This document shows, one piece after another, positions 10,609-23,607 of a DNA stretch of 64,000 nucleotides. Location of the stretch: contig JAFFJZ010000009.1 of the NCBI GenBank assembly GCA_018340375.1, positions 11,362,501 to 11,426,500 on the forward strand. Reading direction: 5' to 3'. This DNA comes from Gonatopus flavifemur (Eukaryota; Arthropoda; Insecta; Hymenoptera; Dryinidae). The notes beneath the pieces were generated by a model. It had not been told where the DNA came from. It saw nothing but the letters and a program-made list of their open reading frames with translations, and did not search any database. A program made the translations under genes and the position numbers. Position 1 is the first letter of the stretch. Every line of letters starts with the position of its first letter.

Positions 10609-10985
10609 ATAATTATCCATTTCCAACTGATTTTTCGAACTGCATTCCATTTTGCTGGTATTTTCCAACACACAGGTGATGACAATTGACCACTGGACTA
10701 TTTATTTATCCAATTCAGATTACTGGAAGCTTCTGAAATGCATGATAAACGACTATCGTCACCAAGTGATGGTAGAGCGATGATACAGGGTAGATCATGG
10801 AGTTGATGATTTCCAGCTAATTTTTCGGTTCATATCTCCTTTTCCTGATATTCTCACACACTCGGAGCGTGATAATTACCGAATATCCAGTGGCTCAATC
10901 GAATTGATCGCTGAAAAATGGAGAAATGAATGATCAACGCCTATCATTACCTGGTGAGAGTAGAACAATGATAGATGGGAAGATG
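10609..10985 (+). repeat. Diverged tandem duplication, unit ~190 bp
   Basis: Two successive segments share the order CCA(A/G)CT(G/A)ATTTTTCG, a CCTGATATTCTCACACACT-like word, ATTACC or ATTGACC, and an ACGCCTATCATTACC / ACGACTATCGTCACC word followed by TGGTAGAG or TGAGAGTAG. Identity is modest. Confidence 0.4.
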
Positions 10986-11120
10986 GATAGAAGTCGTTTG
11001 GATTTATTTGCTCAAAACTACGATAATTAACTAAAGGTAATTCATGCTCAGGTAAATTAATTTTATAATCTATAAATATAAGATCATGATGAGAGAGAGA
11101 TGGAACTCCATATTGGCCAC

Positions 11121-11628
11121 GGGTCGGTGCCGAATCAACGAAAAACCAAATCAACGAAAAAAAATTTACTAGCAGTATGAAGTCATTTTGTTGCAGTATG
11201 AAATGAAATTAGTCATAGATCATTGATTAAATTAAACAAAAAGTAAAAAACATTGATTTGCTAACACAACCCCACGGTAAACTCAATTTCCCTTTGTTAT
11301 GTTTATGATTATGGTATGGTTATGTTTATGATTATGGTATGGTTATGTTTATGATAACAACAAACCGATTTTCGTTCTCTACAGACGTTTGAAACAGTTC
11401 GATTGTACCGATCGATTAGGAAGATCATTAATAATTTCATTAGAATGATAAATTACGTGTCTACTGTAATAAACGGGTGCAGTGAATAGGTTAACATAAA
11501 GAATTTTCGTTTAATTCAATCAATGATCTATGACTAATTTCATTTCATACTGCAACAAAATGACAACTTCATACTGCTAGTAAATTTTTTTTCGTTGATT
11601 TGGTTTTTCGTTGATTCGGCACCGACCC
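11121..11628. mobile_element. 508-bp non-autonomous inverted-repeat element with 8-bp target duplication
   Basis: Ends GGGTCGGTGCCGAATCAACG and its complement bound the element. The inverted arms are about 115 bp long (11121-11235 and 11513-11628) and nearly identical. Flanks TTGGCCAC (11113-11120) and TTGGTCAC (11629-11636) differ by one base and look like an 8-bp target duplication, which points to hAT, P or a similar superfamily. There is no coding capacity. Confidence 0.8.
11297..11357 (+). repeat. 23-bp minisatellite, ~2.6 copies
   Basis: TTATGTTTATGATTATGGTATGG repeats head to tail inside the inverted-repeat element at 11121-11628. Confidence 0.85.
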
Positions 11629-12129
11629 TTGGTCACTTCTAGTAACTTTATCAATGCCATATACAGCACACACGTCGAGCTGAGTGTGTGAAACAGCAGT
11701 ATGATTGTAAGTAGGAAATATGGTATAATATGTGAACTGTTATCATCGAATAATCTCTCATGGTTATCAGTATCGCAATTATTAGAACAGAGATCAGAAT
11801 TGAAATCACCGGAAACTATTGTATTGAAATATAGAGGGAAAATATCGGCATAAGATGGAATTTCTGGATTCAGCACGAACTGAATTTTGACTCTCATAAT
11901 CCAATGAACTATAGCAAGAATGATGGCTTTTTCCGTCAGAAATGAATTTGCCAAATGATTTAGCAAAAAATTTTTTTTGCGGAAGTTATGAATAATTGAA
12001 GTTTTAGGGAAGTTTTTTTTTCAAATTTGTCACTTTTGGACGGTGCAACCATTCTTTCTTATTGGGTTCAATCTATAACCTTTGAAAACTACACGTGTTT
12101 CTACAAAAATCATAGGAAAGTTTGATGGT

Positions 12130-12600
12130 ATGGAAGTTTAGTGTGGAGGGGGTCAGATGAGACCCTCCTAGTTGATAAGATTGGTGACAACAATTTTTCA
12201 GTGAATTGGATCCAATTTGACAACTATTTCGTGTGAGAGAAATCAAAGTTAAAAAATAACAGGTTGAAATTGTTTTGATTTTCCAAACTTTGAGTGGGGC
12301 GGGGAGACCCCTGCACTTGGTCCGATCGAGCTGAAATGTTTGTGGAGTTAGTCGGGTTACATTTTACGGCAATTCTGGGCCAGAGAGGGCAAAATGACAA
12401 AAAATGGATGTAAGAAGGAGGATTGATCACATTTTTTGGATTTTCCGAACGTCGAGGGGGCTAAGGGGTGAGACCCCTACAGTTTGTTTGATCGAGCTGA
12501 AATTTTGTTGGAGTTAGTTTGGGCTGATTTGACAACCATTTCGTGAATGTGAGGTCGATATTCCAGAGAAACGGGTTTTCACTACACCCTAGTGGATAGA
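12130..12600 (+). repeat. Degenerate tandem repeat, unit ~150-180 bp
   Basis: The modules GAGACCC, a TGATCGAGCTGAAAT-like word, GGAGTTAGT, and CAATTTGACAACTATTTCGTG / GATTTGACAACCATTTCGTG recur in the same order at about 12200-12360 and 12440-12560. A partial first copy lies at about 12150. No coding sequence is supported here. Bases 11637-12129 are unremarkable non-coding sequence. Confidence 0.55.
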
Positions 12601-12867
12601 GAGCATGTAAAAAGTATCAGAAAAGTCATCTGAAACATTCTTACGCTTCCGTTACTCTTTATGACACACTTCCCTTTTACCAGGGGAGTCATACAGACAA
12701 TTTGATGATGGTGTTCCTCATTGTCAATGTGACATAGTGAAATAATGTCGGTGGTGTACATTTTCAGAGTAAAACTGATCTCTTCAATGAGGTGTTATTA
12801 CATATACAAATATCAGATAAGTTGACTATGTTTGAAAATTGGAAAGTTTGATGCATTTGATGAGATA

Positions 12868-14159
12868 TAGGTTGGTTGAGAAGTTTTGAAAGCGAAAATG
12901 AAAGAATGTGTATTTTTTGATGAAATGATTTTTTTTATTCAATATAGTCTCCCTCAACTTCGACACACTTATTCCAACGATCCTCCAATCATTTCATACC
13001 ATCTCTGTAATGATCTTCCGGAAGCTCCGCAAAATACTGTTCCACAGCTGCAATAGCTTCTTCATTCGACGAAAATGTTTTCCACGAAGGAATTGTTTCG
13101 AATTTCTGAAGAGGTAAGAGTCGGAGGGAGCCAAATATGGTGAATACGGTGGGTGTTCAAGCAATTCGTACTTCAATTCGTTCAGTTTGGCCATCGCTAG
13201 AACACTTGTGCGAACACGTGCATTGTCTTGATGAAAAATGATTTTTTTCTTCCGTAAACCGGGTCTTTTTTCACGAACTTTTTCATCCAACTGGTCCAAA
13301 AGGTTGCAATAATATGCAGAGGTTATTGTTTCACCTTTTTCGAGATAATCAATCAACAAAACCCCTTTTGCGTCCCAAAAAACCGATGCTAAAACCTTTT
13401 TTGCCGATCATTCTGACTTCACTCGTTTTGGAGCTGAACAACTAGCTCCAGTCCACTGTAAACGTTCTTGTTCCAGTTTAGAATCATGATGGTAGATCGA
13501 AGTCTCGTCCACAGTTACGAAACGATGCGAAAAAATCGGTCTTATTCTGCCTCAAACGCTCCAAATTACGCTGAGAAATTTGTTTTCGATTCAGTTTTTT
13601 TTGAATTGTCAACGAATGCGACACTAACTTTCCAAAAAGCTTTTTCATATGTAATTCTTCGTGTAAAATATGGAGTACTCGTTCATCCGAGATGCCTATG
13701 GTATCAGCAATTTCACGCTTAGTCAAACTCGGATCTTTACAAACAATATCATAGACTTGCTCAATGATGTCTGATTTCGTTGCACTTTTTGGACGTCCAC
13801 TACGTGATTGATCTTCAACGCTTGTACGACCACGTTTGAACTCTAAAACCCATCGATGTACAGTTGGAAATGAAGGAGCAGATTCCCTCAACACTTCCTT
13901 CATTTTAGTATGAATTTCTGTTGCTGATGAACTTTCCAAAACAAAGAATTTTATCACTGCACGATATTCGTATTTTTCCATTTTCACAACATACACTGAC
14001 ACGTCAACTTCGAATGGCTTGTAAACAAAGAATGAATTGACAGATCGGTATAAAATTGTGCGTGTGTTCAAATGAAGGATGAAATATAAAAATAGTGTAT
14101 AAATTTTGATTCCTGTACTGGTTGATAGGTGTCGCTTTCATAACTTTCCAACCAACCTG
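12868..14159 (-). mobile_element. mariner-type transposon, complete but dead, second family
   Basis: The left terminus TAGGTTGGTTGAGAAGTTTT (12868) and the right terminus, read inverted as CAGGTTGGTTGGAAAGTTAT (ending at 14159), form an imperfect 28-bp inverted repeat. Flanking TA pairs are at 12866-12867 and 14160-14161. Length is 1292 bp. It differs in sequence from the mariner at 2589-3872, so these are separate invasions. Confidence 0.93.
12994..13981 (-). pseudogene. mariner transposase (D34D), inactivated
   Basis: The start is the ATG at 13981, which begins MEKYEYRAVIKFFVLE, a usual mariner N-terminus. The longer upstream extension to 14071 lies over terminal sequence and is unlikely to be translated. 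The two helix-turn-helix regions are intact. Catalytic Asp residues are visible at codons 13509-13507 (VDET, with Ser replacing the usual Trp after it), 13227-13225 (HQDNAR) and 13122-13120 (LAPSD). The last two are 34 residues apart. The frame breaks near 13530 and there is an internal stop near 13400, so no complete enzyme is made. Confidence 0.9.
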
Positions 14160-14540
14160 TATATAGAAGAATGGATTTCATGATCCAGTGGTCGTGAGTG
14201 TCTGATGAATATAATATATTCTCCTGAAATTATTTTCATCACATTGTTATTGGGAAACAATTCATTTAGTGGAAATGAGAATTTCACGAATTCATTTGAA
14301 GGCTGTACATAAAGTTCAGAGTAAAAAGTTAATAGTTCGCAAAATCTTGTGACTCTGGGATTTGTTACTTCTAGTGCTGGCATTGCAAGGTTACAAAATT
14401 GTACTTTTTGCAGAATTTCAGAATTGTTGGTATCTACATGGATTACTCAAGCTTCCAAATTATGAACGGATTCATCTCCTTCGTAATTCGATGGTCACAT
14501 TTGACGTGTGATTCATATAATCCTGTATCCATAACCTCAA
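14160..14540. other. Non-coding stretch between the mariner and a word-repeat patch
   Basis: A minus-strand open frame of 81 codons at 14383-14138 overlaps the mariner terminus and has no recognisable domain. I see nothing else. Confidence 0.3.
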
Positions 14541-14712
14541 AACTGCTGATCTTGGAGATACCTTGAGAAAGACACCTCAAAGATATCTTTTGAAAAACAT
14601 CTTCAAGGCATGTCGAAGGATGTCTGGGATATTCTGTTGACATGTCTTCAAGATGGCTTTCGAAAGATATCTTCAAGATATCTGGAAGATGTTCATGTTT
14701 ATTGGGTAATCT
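14541..14712. repeat. Cluster of noisy AGATATCT words
   Basis: AAAGATATCTT, AAGATATCT and variants such as AACATCTTCAAGGCATGTC recur at roughly 15-20 bp intervals, so the tract is rich in one self-complementary word. Read inverted, its right end is CCCAATAAACATGAACATC, similar to the CCCAGTAAACATTTTCC end of the MITE at 21590-22487. Bases 14713-15070 show nothing recognisable. Confidence 0.5.
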
Positions 14713-15077
14713 GGCTCTTGTGCTGGATAAAAATCACGATGACAGCTCCTGGGAGGAATTAAGTCAAACATTCATCTACGGTCAAAGTCATTCACGATCG
14801 TGAAACAGAATTTGAACATGAAGGATTATATGCTTCCAATCCAAACTCATTGAATGTTCAATAACCCATTAGGTTCGTTCGTTCTACGTGCCTTAAATTG
14901 CTTCAACTTGTGTCAAACCACAACGGGGAATTTTGCTAAATTTATGGATAAAAACCCACTGTTAACTCAATTCTCATCTTCCAAAGTTTATAATATTTGG
15001 AAAGAACTCAATAAATTTGGAGAAAAAAAGCATGTATATTGTTTAACTTGCGGTTCACTAATCCGGTGAAAAAAAAC

Positions 15078-16745
15078 CTGAAAGGATCCCTTATGGGAAG
15101 TCATAGGAACCTATGCTGGATTTCACATGGGTTCCTATGAAGGAACCCTTATTGGTTCTCATATTAATTTGGCATAGGGACCTATGACGGGTGCTATGAG
15201 GAATCTTTTGAGGGATCCTATAGGGTATCATATAAGGTATCACAAAGGAGGTTTTGTTTGAATCTTGGTGATATATCTGTGAGGCATTTCATATCAGATT
15301 TACAATGAATTCCTGAAACTTTTTGGAATGAATAATTCCAAATTTTTTATTGCACAATAAGGCCCCGTATAATTCGTGATTTTCCGATTCATACAATGGT
15401 GTTATAGTTTTCAGTTTTGACATATTTAGCTTCTTCAATTGCCAGAGTCTCGAAAAGCTCCCGACTCACAAAATTATTCCCAAGACATGGAAGTCAGAAT
15501 TTTCTGGGAACTCTACAAAGAACTCCTCTGAAAATTTTTTTCATCCGTGTCTTATTGTGATTCGATGATGAATATAAGGAAGGCATTGTATTAGAATTTT
15601 CCAATCTCACATACACGCCTCATCGGTGAAGCATAATGATGTTTTTGGTTCGTTTCTGAAAATGGTACTCCACGGCATCAAAAGTCAGGTGTCTGGCCTC
15701 TATTCCAAGTCATGAATGATCGAGCACGCAAAGTTCTTAAGGCCGCTCTCATTTTGTCTGTTCCTCGTGGATGCTGTGGAGTTCCATTTCCGGAAATCAA
15801 CCGAAGAATATCGTTATGCTCCAAAAATTAACCGTGTTTGTTGAATTGAACAATTAAATATGTTCGGATTGGAATAAAATGCCTTTCTTACTTTCATTGT
15901 CGAATTACAACAAGACAAGAATAGAAGAAAGAGTTTCCACTTATGTTTCTGAAAAGTTCAGAAAATTCCTACCCTTGATGCCATGGGGATAATTTTGTAT
16001 ATCGACAGCTTTTTGCGATAAAAGCATTTGAAAAAAACTGGATCTATCAAAACCGGAAACTTTGACCCCAATCCATAAATCGCTGATCACATTGAAGAAA
16101 AAACACAAATGATACGTGTCTCTCATTTTTCGACAGAGGGTCCGAAAAAACTCAATTTCAGGAACTTATTGTGAATTTGACATGGCATGAAACGAAGATA
16201 TATCACCGAGATTCAAACAAAACCTCTTTTATGGGGCAAAATTTATCAAGCGTACCAGCTCAAAAATTTTTACCTCCTCAATCTTTCTGAAATTTCACTG
16301 AAATGTAGTACTAGTTAGTGACTTTTGTACCTATGAAGGATTTTGCTCTGGTACCTCTGGTTATCAAACTACAGTGGTCAAAAATTCACAGATTTCGTTT
16401 AATCAGCTCTTGTGAAGATATAATTTCTTAAATAACGTTTTTTCATAAAACTATTCTCGATATTGTTTTTCGTGGCTTTTTCTCTGTTCTTCACCATGGC
16501 GTGACCTGTTTTTGTGAGAAAAAATTTTTTCCAACAAATTTAGCGAGTTTAAAGTTATTTTTGCATTTTTTTCAATTCTGACAATTTTGAAGATTTTTTA
16601 AGTTAGCTCATCTGAAAGCTGGATTCTCCAGCTTCAAAATCGTGTGGGAGAAATTATGCGTGTCGCATATTCCTATCAGCTAATGAACGTTCTGATACGG
16701 TTCGTCATACCGTTGACGCGGAATACAAGTGAAACTGTAACGAGA
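15078..16745 (+). repeat. Dispersed repeat R, left copy, interrupted by a nested element
   Basis: Bases 15078-15246 (rich in AGGGATCC / GGAACCTATG words) and 16228-16745 together match the reverse complement of 35200-35820. Landmarks include AAGCGTACCAGCTC, CAGTGGTCAAAAATTCACAG and CGTTGACGCGGAATACAAGTG. The other copy is uninterrupted, which shows that 15247-16227 was inserted later. No coding sequence. Confidence 0.8.
15247..16227. mobile_element. Nested ~980-bp element with ~75-bp inverted ends and transposase debris
   Basis: GAGGTTTTGTTTGAATCT at the left end and its complement at the right end bound the element. The similarity continues about 75 bp inward (GGTGATATATC, then TTCCTGAAA). 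On the minus strand, around 15560-15830, weakly transposase-like peptides appear, for example RGTDKMRAALRTLRAR, but no usable frame. The empty site is preserved in the repeat copy at 35.7 kb. Confidence 0.65.
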
Positions 16746-19700
16746 ACGTAAATTTTCCTCCAAATTTCATTTCCTCCCTCTTCCTTTTTCTGTTTTGCTC
16801 CCTCAACCTTGTAATGTTGAAACGTTCCTTTTGTGGAAGATATTTGACAATTTAATATGATATTGTCTGTATGTTATTACTCCAATGAATAACACGGGAC
16901 GTTCCTCTTTGCCCTGATCGGATACTCACCCTCGTCAGCAGATATCCGCTCTCGAAAGTACATTAATTTTTTTTTTATTACTAAAGATATCATAGGAAAC
17001 GGAAGGTGAGTGGTTGTCGAAATGAACGTCACGCAATTATGTAGAAGGAGGAAAGGCTTTATTCTAATTTCTTGAAACAATATTTAGTATAACAGTATTA
17101 CCTCTTCCTCCACCGGTATTGACTCTTTTTCTCTTATCTAGAACAATTTGAAAATGCTTACATTACCCTACAATCAATAGTCAATTATATGTTGTCTTAT
17201 GGTAATTTGGTATAGGAAACTTGACGCAACTCTAACCCCCACACGAGTATCGTGAACTATGTAACTTGCAATAAGTACAGTGTCACCACACACGTATGTG
17301 TATCGAATAAATTTCGGAAATGCGAATGTTCAGTATATCCCACTCGCAATGAGAAGGACTCATGAACACCCGTAGCTGAAAGAAATAAATAAGATCAATG
17401 TGAGGATATGCCTCTTGAATTATAATGTTCGTTCGAGACGAATAGATATTGATGATACGTCGTGCAAAAGCCGAGTTATATCAAGTTACCTTTCCTCCAT
17501 TTTTGACCTATATTTATACCGTGAAAAGTTTATTTTGAATCACGTGCTACTCCAACACCTACCGGTTTTGTTTATAACTTTTTGTTATCGAGTTATCAAA
17601 TGATTTGATCGATCGCGACTTTTCTTATCATTGGTTGTTTCTTGATCGATTCGATCTCGATTAAGATTCGATAAAGTTTTGAATTCAAAGTATAAGATTT
17701 TATTTGAGCTACTAGTGATACATTTGAAAAGGGATCTTTCATCTTTATGAATTATGTATTACTTATTTATTTGTGCTCTTTAATTCTTTCTGAGAAATAT
17801 ATGTAGGGCATTCGCATGTGATTCTCCATTCACGATTTTCGTCGACCGAACGCAATTATGTCATCGCTCTTACACTAGTTAGGCGTGTAGGTGTTTCAAT
17901 AGATATCATATCCGTGTACTGACAATGTTTACCTGTTTTCATAACGCGTTCGTTCGACGACTTTTCGTTGTATCTTAAACGATCGATTCTTTTGATCTAT
18001 TCCATAATGTAATGGACCTTCTCTTCTTCTTAATTCTATTATCAACTTTTTATTCATTTTATTATAAACTTATGTATATTTTTTTTTGGACTATCACGCG
18101 GTGTTGTAACCGTACGAATGTATTATTACCCGTTCGTACCGTTACAACCTTTCCCTTCTGTTGAATTTCTATGGACGAGCTATCAATGGGGTAAAACAGA
18201 AAATCTGTTACACTATCGATAAATTCGTCCCAGGAAGTTCACACATACGGTAAAAGAAGATTTCTTCACACTCCAATTATAGAGAAAAAGAAGTCTCCCT
18301 TCAAACCACAAGTTGAGAACAACTTGTGTTCCCGTTATGTTTGTACCGTATCTAAGAAGGACAAGTAAATCTGGAAAACCAGAGACCCCTTTCCTCATCT
18401 TATATTACTTCCTTTTCCAAATAAAATCACGTTCCAAATTACCCCGCAATAAAAACCTCATTAAAATATAGACAGCAGAGGATTGGAGCGAAGAATCGCG
18501 TCGCCAACTCTGTCCTCGAATTTCTCAGTAAATTCACTGCTGAGAATACGAAAAATATTCAATTTGTTTTTTTTTTATTTACAATTAGAAAGGCCCAATA
18601 TTCTTCGTTGGGCCAAGGTTGGTCCAGGGTTGACGAAGTATCGGTTGCCAATCTTCATCGATCCTGGTTAAATTCAACCTTGACTGTGTTGATACACATG
18701 AACATTCAAATTATAACACCAATCTAACCATTGGTTTTGAAATTGAAGATTGGCTGCCAATACTGGCCCAATCTAGCATTCCTATAATGCAAAATTCTGA
18801 GTTCAAACCAGAATGGAGCATTATTTGAAATAATGAGAGTTTACATCCTTGAAATGGTAAGTTTTGGTAAGTTGAAGGTAAGTGAAATGAATATAAATGT
18901 TGAAATTCTCTTGACAATAATTAGAATAGAAAATCATCATTTTGAAATGTTCTTTTAGTGAATAATTTAGATAATCATTGATGAATAACAAATTTTCCAA
19001 TCAATAATTGATTTTGAACTAAAATAAGAATTCTGTAAGATAGTACATTAAGAAAGAGAAATATATACATTTTGAAAAGAGAGCATAAGTCAGGGATTAT
19101 GCTCAAGAGAAAGGGTAAGTGGGTTGTCCCGATTAAAGAAAATGGAGAATTTCCTTTTCAAGGACAAGCCTACCTTCAGGTAATGCACGAATCCATGCTA
19201 CTTCGACCTATCTAAACTCCATTTTCTTCTTTCTAGAATTCTATCATTCCCACCCACATTTCCCTACTACTAAAATTTTCTCTCAACACCTAAAAACCGA
19301 GCCGAGAATTGAGCAAAAATGCATCAATAACTCACTCTTGTTCGATCGTTCTTTTAAAAAGGTTTGATCAGCTTTCAAACATTGAAACTCAAGTTACAAA
19401 TTCAAAATTCTCAATTCAATTTTCTCCAAGGAAAGTTTAAAATTTCAAGTGTTAGTTAAAATGTACAAAAGTTGAAGTGGAGTGCTAGTTAATATTCCAA
19501 ATTCAAATAGTAAAATTGTGTTAAATTAAGAGAATTTGGAAGGGTGTTAAACTCCACACACGATTCTAATATTCATTCGCTCAATAAAGGTTTCAATAGG
19601 ACTTGTGTGGAGCAACGGAAATTTTCCTGTTATACAACAAGAGTAAGTGAAAAAAAATCTCTTCTTTTTCCTTTTTCCTAATTTCTTCCCTTCAATGAAT

Positions 19701-20494
19701 GATTTTGGAAGAGTGCAACATGAATTCATACATGTGTAAGGAGAAAATTCTAGTTTAGGAATGATTCTCTCAAATACTTTCTTTGAAAATTGAATCTTAT
19801 TAAAAACTCTAAATAATAAGTCACATCTTAGAAATTTTCATCAATAGTTTCGCTCCTTTCTTTCTGCTTATAGTGGAACAAGGAGTGAACAAAAGAATAA
19901 ACAATCTTGAGAGGAAAATATTTTGCATTATCAAAAGAATTGAATTTAAACATAGGAAAATTAGAGATAATGATATTCCTCCATCGGGTCCAGCAAGGAA
20001 TAAATTTTTGAACTACCTCTCTTATGACGAGAGAGTTTTGGAATTCTCGAGAAAGGAGTGAGAAAATTTATTAAAATTCAAAGAGGTTCTGAAATTCAGA
20101 ATTTAAGAGAAAGCTATTTTACCTATATTCTGTTCTTTTATATTCCTTTCAATTTTCTTTCCAAAATAATCGATAACAACGTTCAGTTTTCAGGATATTC
20201 TTTCTCTTGCCTTTCCTCTCCCTATCTTGAATTTCCCATCGATTACGTTGATGAAAAATCGATTACGAAATCTTAATATTTCTCGGGTTCTGAGTAATCA
20301 TCTTCCTTCCCAAAATCCCTTATTTCTATACTTGTATTTCTCCGAAAATCTCAGATCTACTGCATGAAGTTAAACTATTTTCATTCCATTAAGGAGAAAC
20401 TAATCTACTGAGCAACCCTCAGAGTTATTTCTCCTAATTTTTTTGGAATATTTTCACTTCTGATCTTTTCTAACCCTATTTTTGTTTGAAGTGA
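16746..20494. other. Non-coding, AT-rich interval
   Basis: No supported gene. One patch (18588-18785) is rich in TTGGGCCAA / TTGGCTGCCAA words in both orientations. Small open frames elsewhere are unsupported. Confidence 0.4.
18588..18785. repeat. Cluster of noisy TTGGCCAA-type words
   Basis: GTTGGGCCAAGGTTGG, GGTTGCCAATCTTC, GATTGGCTGCCAATAC and GGCCCAATC lie within 200 bp, giving an inverted-repeat-rich tract. No clear terminal repeats or target duplication are visible. Confidence 0.35.
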
Positions 20495-21589
20495 GTCGGA
20501 ATCAGTGCTGCCAGAAATGAAGGAGCTCCAGCGTTTTACCCTCTGCATCGACTCTTTCGCATACTCCCTCTATGCCTACCTCAAGCACACACACAAGCAA
20601 GTTGACTCGGATTCATCCGTTCGTCGTCGGGTCAAGTCGGAAAAGCGAGAGAGAATAACTATCAGTCGTTCTCTGTCTCTACGAATTTCGTCGACTTCGT
20701 CTAAAATCTGAAATCGGACGAAATTTAAAGTCCACGCGGTCGACAAAATTGAGTCCCGCACATTTTTTTTCCTCCCTAGATGATCAAATAGAGGAATGGA
20801 AATGAATGAACATTCAATGTTGGTTCTTATTAACCAAATAATGATGAATAAATTATAAATTTAAAAAACTCAATTTCAAATCAAAGTTATGAATCTTTAT
20901 GAAACCGTATACTATGAGAATTGATAACATTTTTATTCCATGACCTATTATGGATCGGTATGAAATTTCATTGAATAAGAATTTATAATTGAGTATCAAA
21001 GGATTTCTATGAAATATCAGTAATTAATTATGAATATCATGCTGGGAACCTCATATTTTGTTATGTATCGATATGATTTTTGGAGCAGGTTGATCAAAAT
21101 AATATTCATCATGAAAATGAAAACTGCATTACTGAGAATGCATACCCAATAACTGCGATGCTAATTGTTTTGAATGAATCGAATATATGAAGTCCATGTT
21201 TTGAATTGATATTTCATTGTGATAGATTTTTTTCCAATGTACCTATGACAATCATTCATATGAGCTATGATTTGGTCCGTCATTCATCTCGCTTCGTTGC
21301 TTCGAGGCAACGCGCTTGATTCGTGCCGCGGAGTTTCATAGTTCGAGACCATGATACCACATAAATTTTTTTTATCGATTCAGATAAATAATTTGCGAAG
21401 AAAAAGATATATTGCATCTGAATTACGTATATTGGAGAAATCTATTTTATTTTTACCAAACGTTTGAAAATAGCTTCGATTTTCAAGTCTTCTCCCCATG
21501 CTTATATGCGTTTGAAGTTTGAATAGTTTTTTCAAACGTAACGTACATTCCACCTATAACATTCGATGGATAACTACCATCCCAGTAAA

Positions 21590-22487
21590 CATTTCCCCCT
21601 CAACATTTCAAACATTGATTATGTTCTCTAAATTCCATGTGATAGGAAAGAGGGATGTAAAATATCACGTCAACTACGATAGACTGTTCATCGTTCATTC
21701 CACATGCATCACGATTGCTTAAGTTTGTGATCGACAACGATTGAATGTCTATCGTAAGTTTTACATTACATGCCATAGACAACACCTTTTCAAATGTCAC
21801 ATCGATTACTATGAATTTCGTGTCGTTAATTTCATATAAGTAAAGGGGATGATCATAAAATACGATATGAAACGAAAAACTTCCTATCGTTACATTCCGA
21901 ACATTGATTATGTTCTCTAAATTCCATGTGATAGGGAAGAGGGATGTAAAATATCACGTCAACTACGATAGACTGTCTATCGTTCATTCCACATGCATCA
22001 CGATTGCTTAAGTTTGTGATCGACAACGATTGAATATCTATCGTAAGTTTTACATTACATGCCATAGAAAACACCTTTCCAAATGTCACATAGATTACTA
22101 TAAATTTCGTGTCGTTAATTTCATATGAGTAAAGGGGATGATCATAAAATACGATATGAAACGAAAAACTTCCTATCGTTTTCTAACGATTGAACCCAAG
22201 TATGATAGATTCGCATTGAAAACGATAGCATTCGTATCGGTCCCGAAATCAAGTACGATAGCCATGATAAAGAACGATACAATATTTTGCAGAATCAATC
22301 GTTTTCTATCGTTTCCTTCCGGATTTTGTTATCAGGGAGTTAACTTAGATCACTTTCTGCCAACTTCTAGACCTCATAAGGAAGGCATCTAATAGATTTC
22401 CGAAATCGACGCATCAGAGAACTTTCTGATAAAATTTAGAGAACATGAAGAATGTTTGAAATGTTGAGGGGAAAATGCTCACTGGGA
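21590..22487. mobile_element. MITE nested in the hAT left arm, with CTATCGTT-rich interior
   Basis: TCCCAGTAAACATTTCCCCC at the left end and its inverted counterpart (GGGGAAAATGCTCACTGGGA, ending at 22487) form inverted ends of about 55 bp. The interior holds a 289-bp tandem duplication and many CGATAG / CTATCG words in both orientations. A copy lies at 29660-30567 in the right arm. Confidence 0.75.
21603..22180 (+). repeat. 289-bp tandem duplication inside the MITE
   Basis: Two head-to-tail units, 21603-21891 and 21892-22180, are about 95 percent identical. The same pair is found inverted in the right arm (about 29970-30550). Confidence 0.85.
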
Positions 22488-23607
22488 TTCATCTTTCCGA
22501 ATCAATTGCTTTCGGTGGAAGAAACTGTTTTGAAAATTTCTTGGAAAATTTTAGGCGTGCAGCGGTCGAGTATTTCATTATCCAATTATCAATTCGTTTC
22601 GACCCATATACTACAAGAGTCACCGCAAATACGTCCCGTTATGCGACTGACGATGAATTCAATATGAATTCATTACATAAAATCAATTCTCATTACATAA
22701 AAAAATCAATACTTACATTGCCGGATTCAATTATACAGTCATGAAGGTATTGCTGGACTTCTGGTGGAAGATGAAATTCCATTTCGAAAGTGTTTCGATT
22801 TTATCATCATTTTTCAATCAAATTGAAGAAATTTTGACGTCATTTTTCCATTTTTCCCGTATTTGTTGGATATAAAGATGAATATGATTTTTCCCTTATA
22901 ACTTTCTCTAATTCTTCCTAATACTTCGCAAAATTTGGTGGAGAATAAATCGCGGGCACAGATTGTTTGCCAGTTCCTCCTCCAATTCACTCCCCTCCTT
23001 CACACGTACAACCTTCACTAAGAGATAAGAACGAAATGTGAATCAGTTTGAGGGAAAACCTGTTCACCATTTTTCTTTCCAAAAAATAGAAAAAAAATAC
23101 ATTGGGCACTCGGCTACTCTTTCTCTGTTTGTTGGGAAAGGAAGCGAGAAACATGACCGCTGAACATTATTCATTCATATATAATTTGAGGTTCAATCAA
23201 TTGGTATTTCATCTACAATATTCGACGTCTGATCTGATTGAAACACCTGCTCAACATGAATGATCTTATGCTTAGATTGCAGGAAACTTATGAATAATTA
23301 ATAATTCATGTAAACGTACTTCTTTCCACATCACCACGGAGGTAAAGTACGAGCGGATGCGTTTTTTTCTTCGTGGTTTCCCCAAAAGGCCCATCCCACG
23401 GTTCAAAAAAACATTTCCCCAATATTTTCCTCAAAGAGTGAAAGTATTCCCAAACATCTGGTCAAATTTCCTCATTCCCCTTTTTTTTGGGGGTCAGAAA
23501 CTTGGAAACGATTCCGGTAAACATTTTTGGCCGGGTATACGGATATTTGTATAATATTCAAATATGTACAAATATTTCACGAATTCTCATTGGACATATC
23601 GATCGTA

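Larger units (their letters stand above)
20503..23402 (+). repeat. Left arm (long inverted terminal repeat) of the hAT element
   Basis: Non-coding. It contains a nested MITE (21590-22487), a B-box-like AGTTCGAGACC near 21332, and ends at CCACGGTTC (23402), where homology with the right arm stops. Every open frame in it (for example around 21600-21800 and 21853-22089) recurs in the other arm only because the arms are copies. Confidence 0.85.

Noticed and set aside
21600..22089. Two similar minus-strand open frames, repeated in the other arm
   Set aside because: They arise from the 289-bp tandem duplication within a non-coding MITE. Their similarity reflects DNA duplication.
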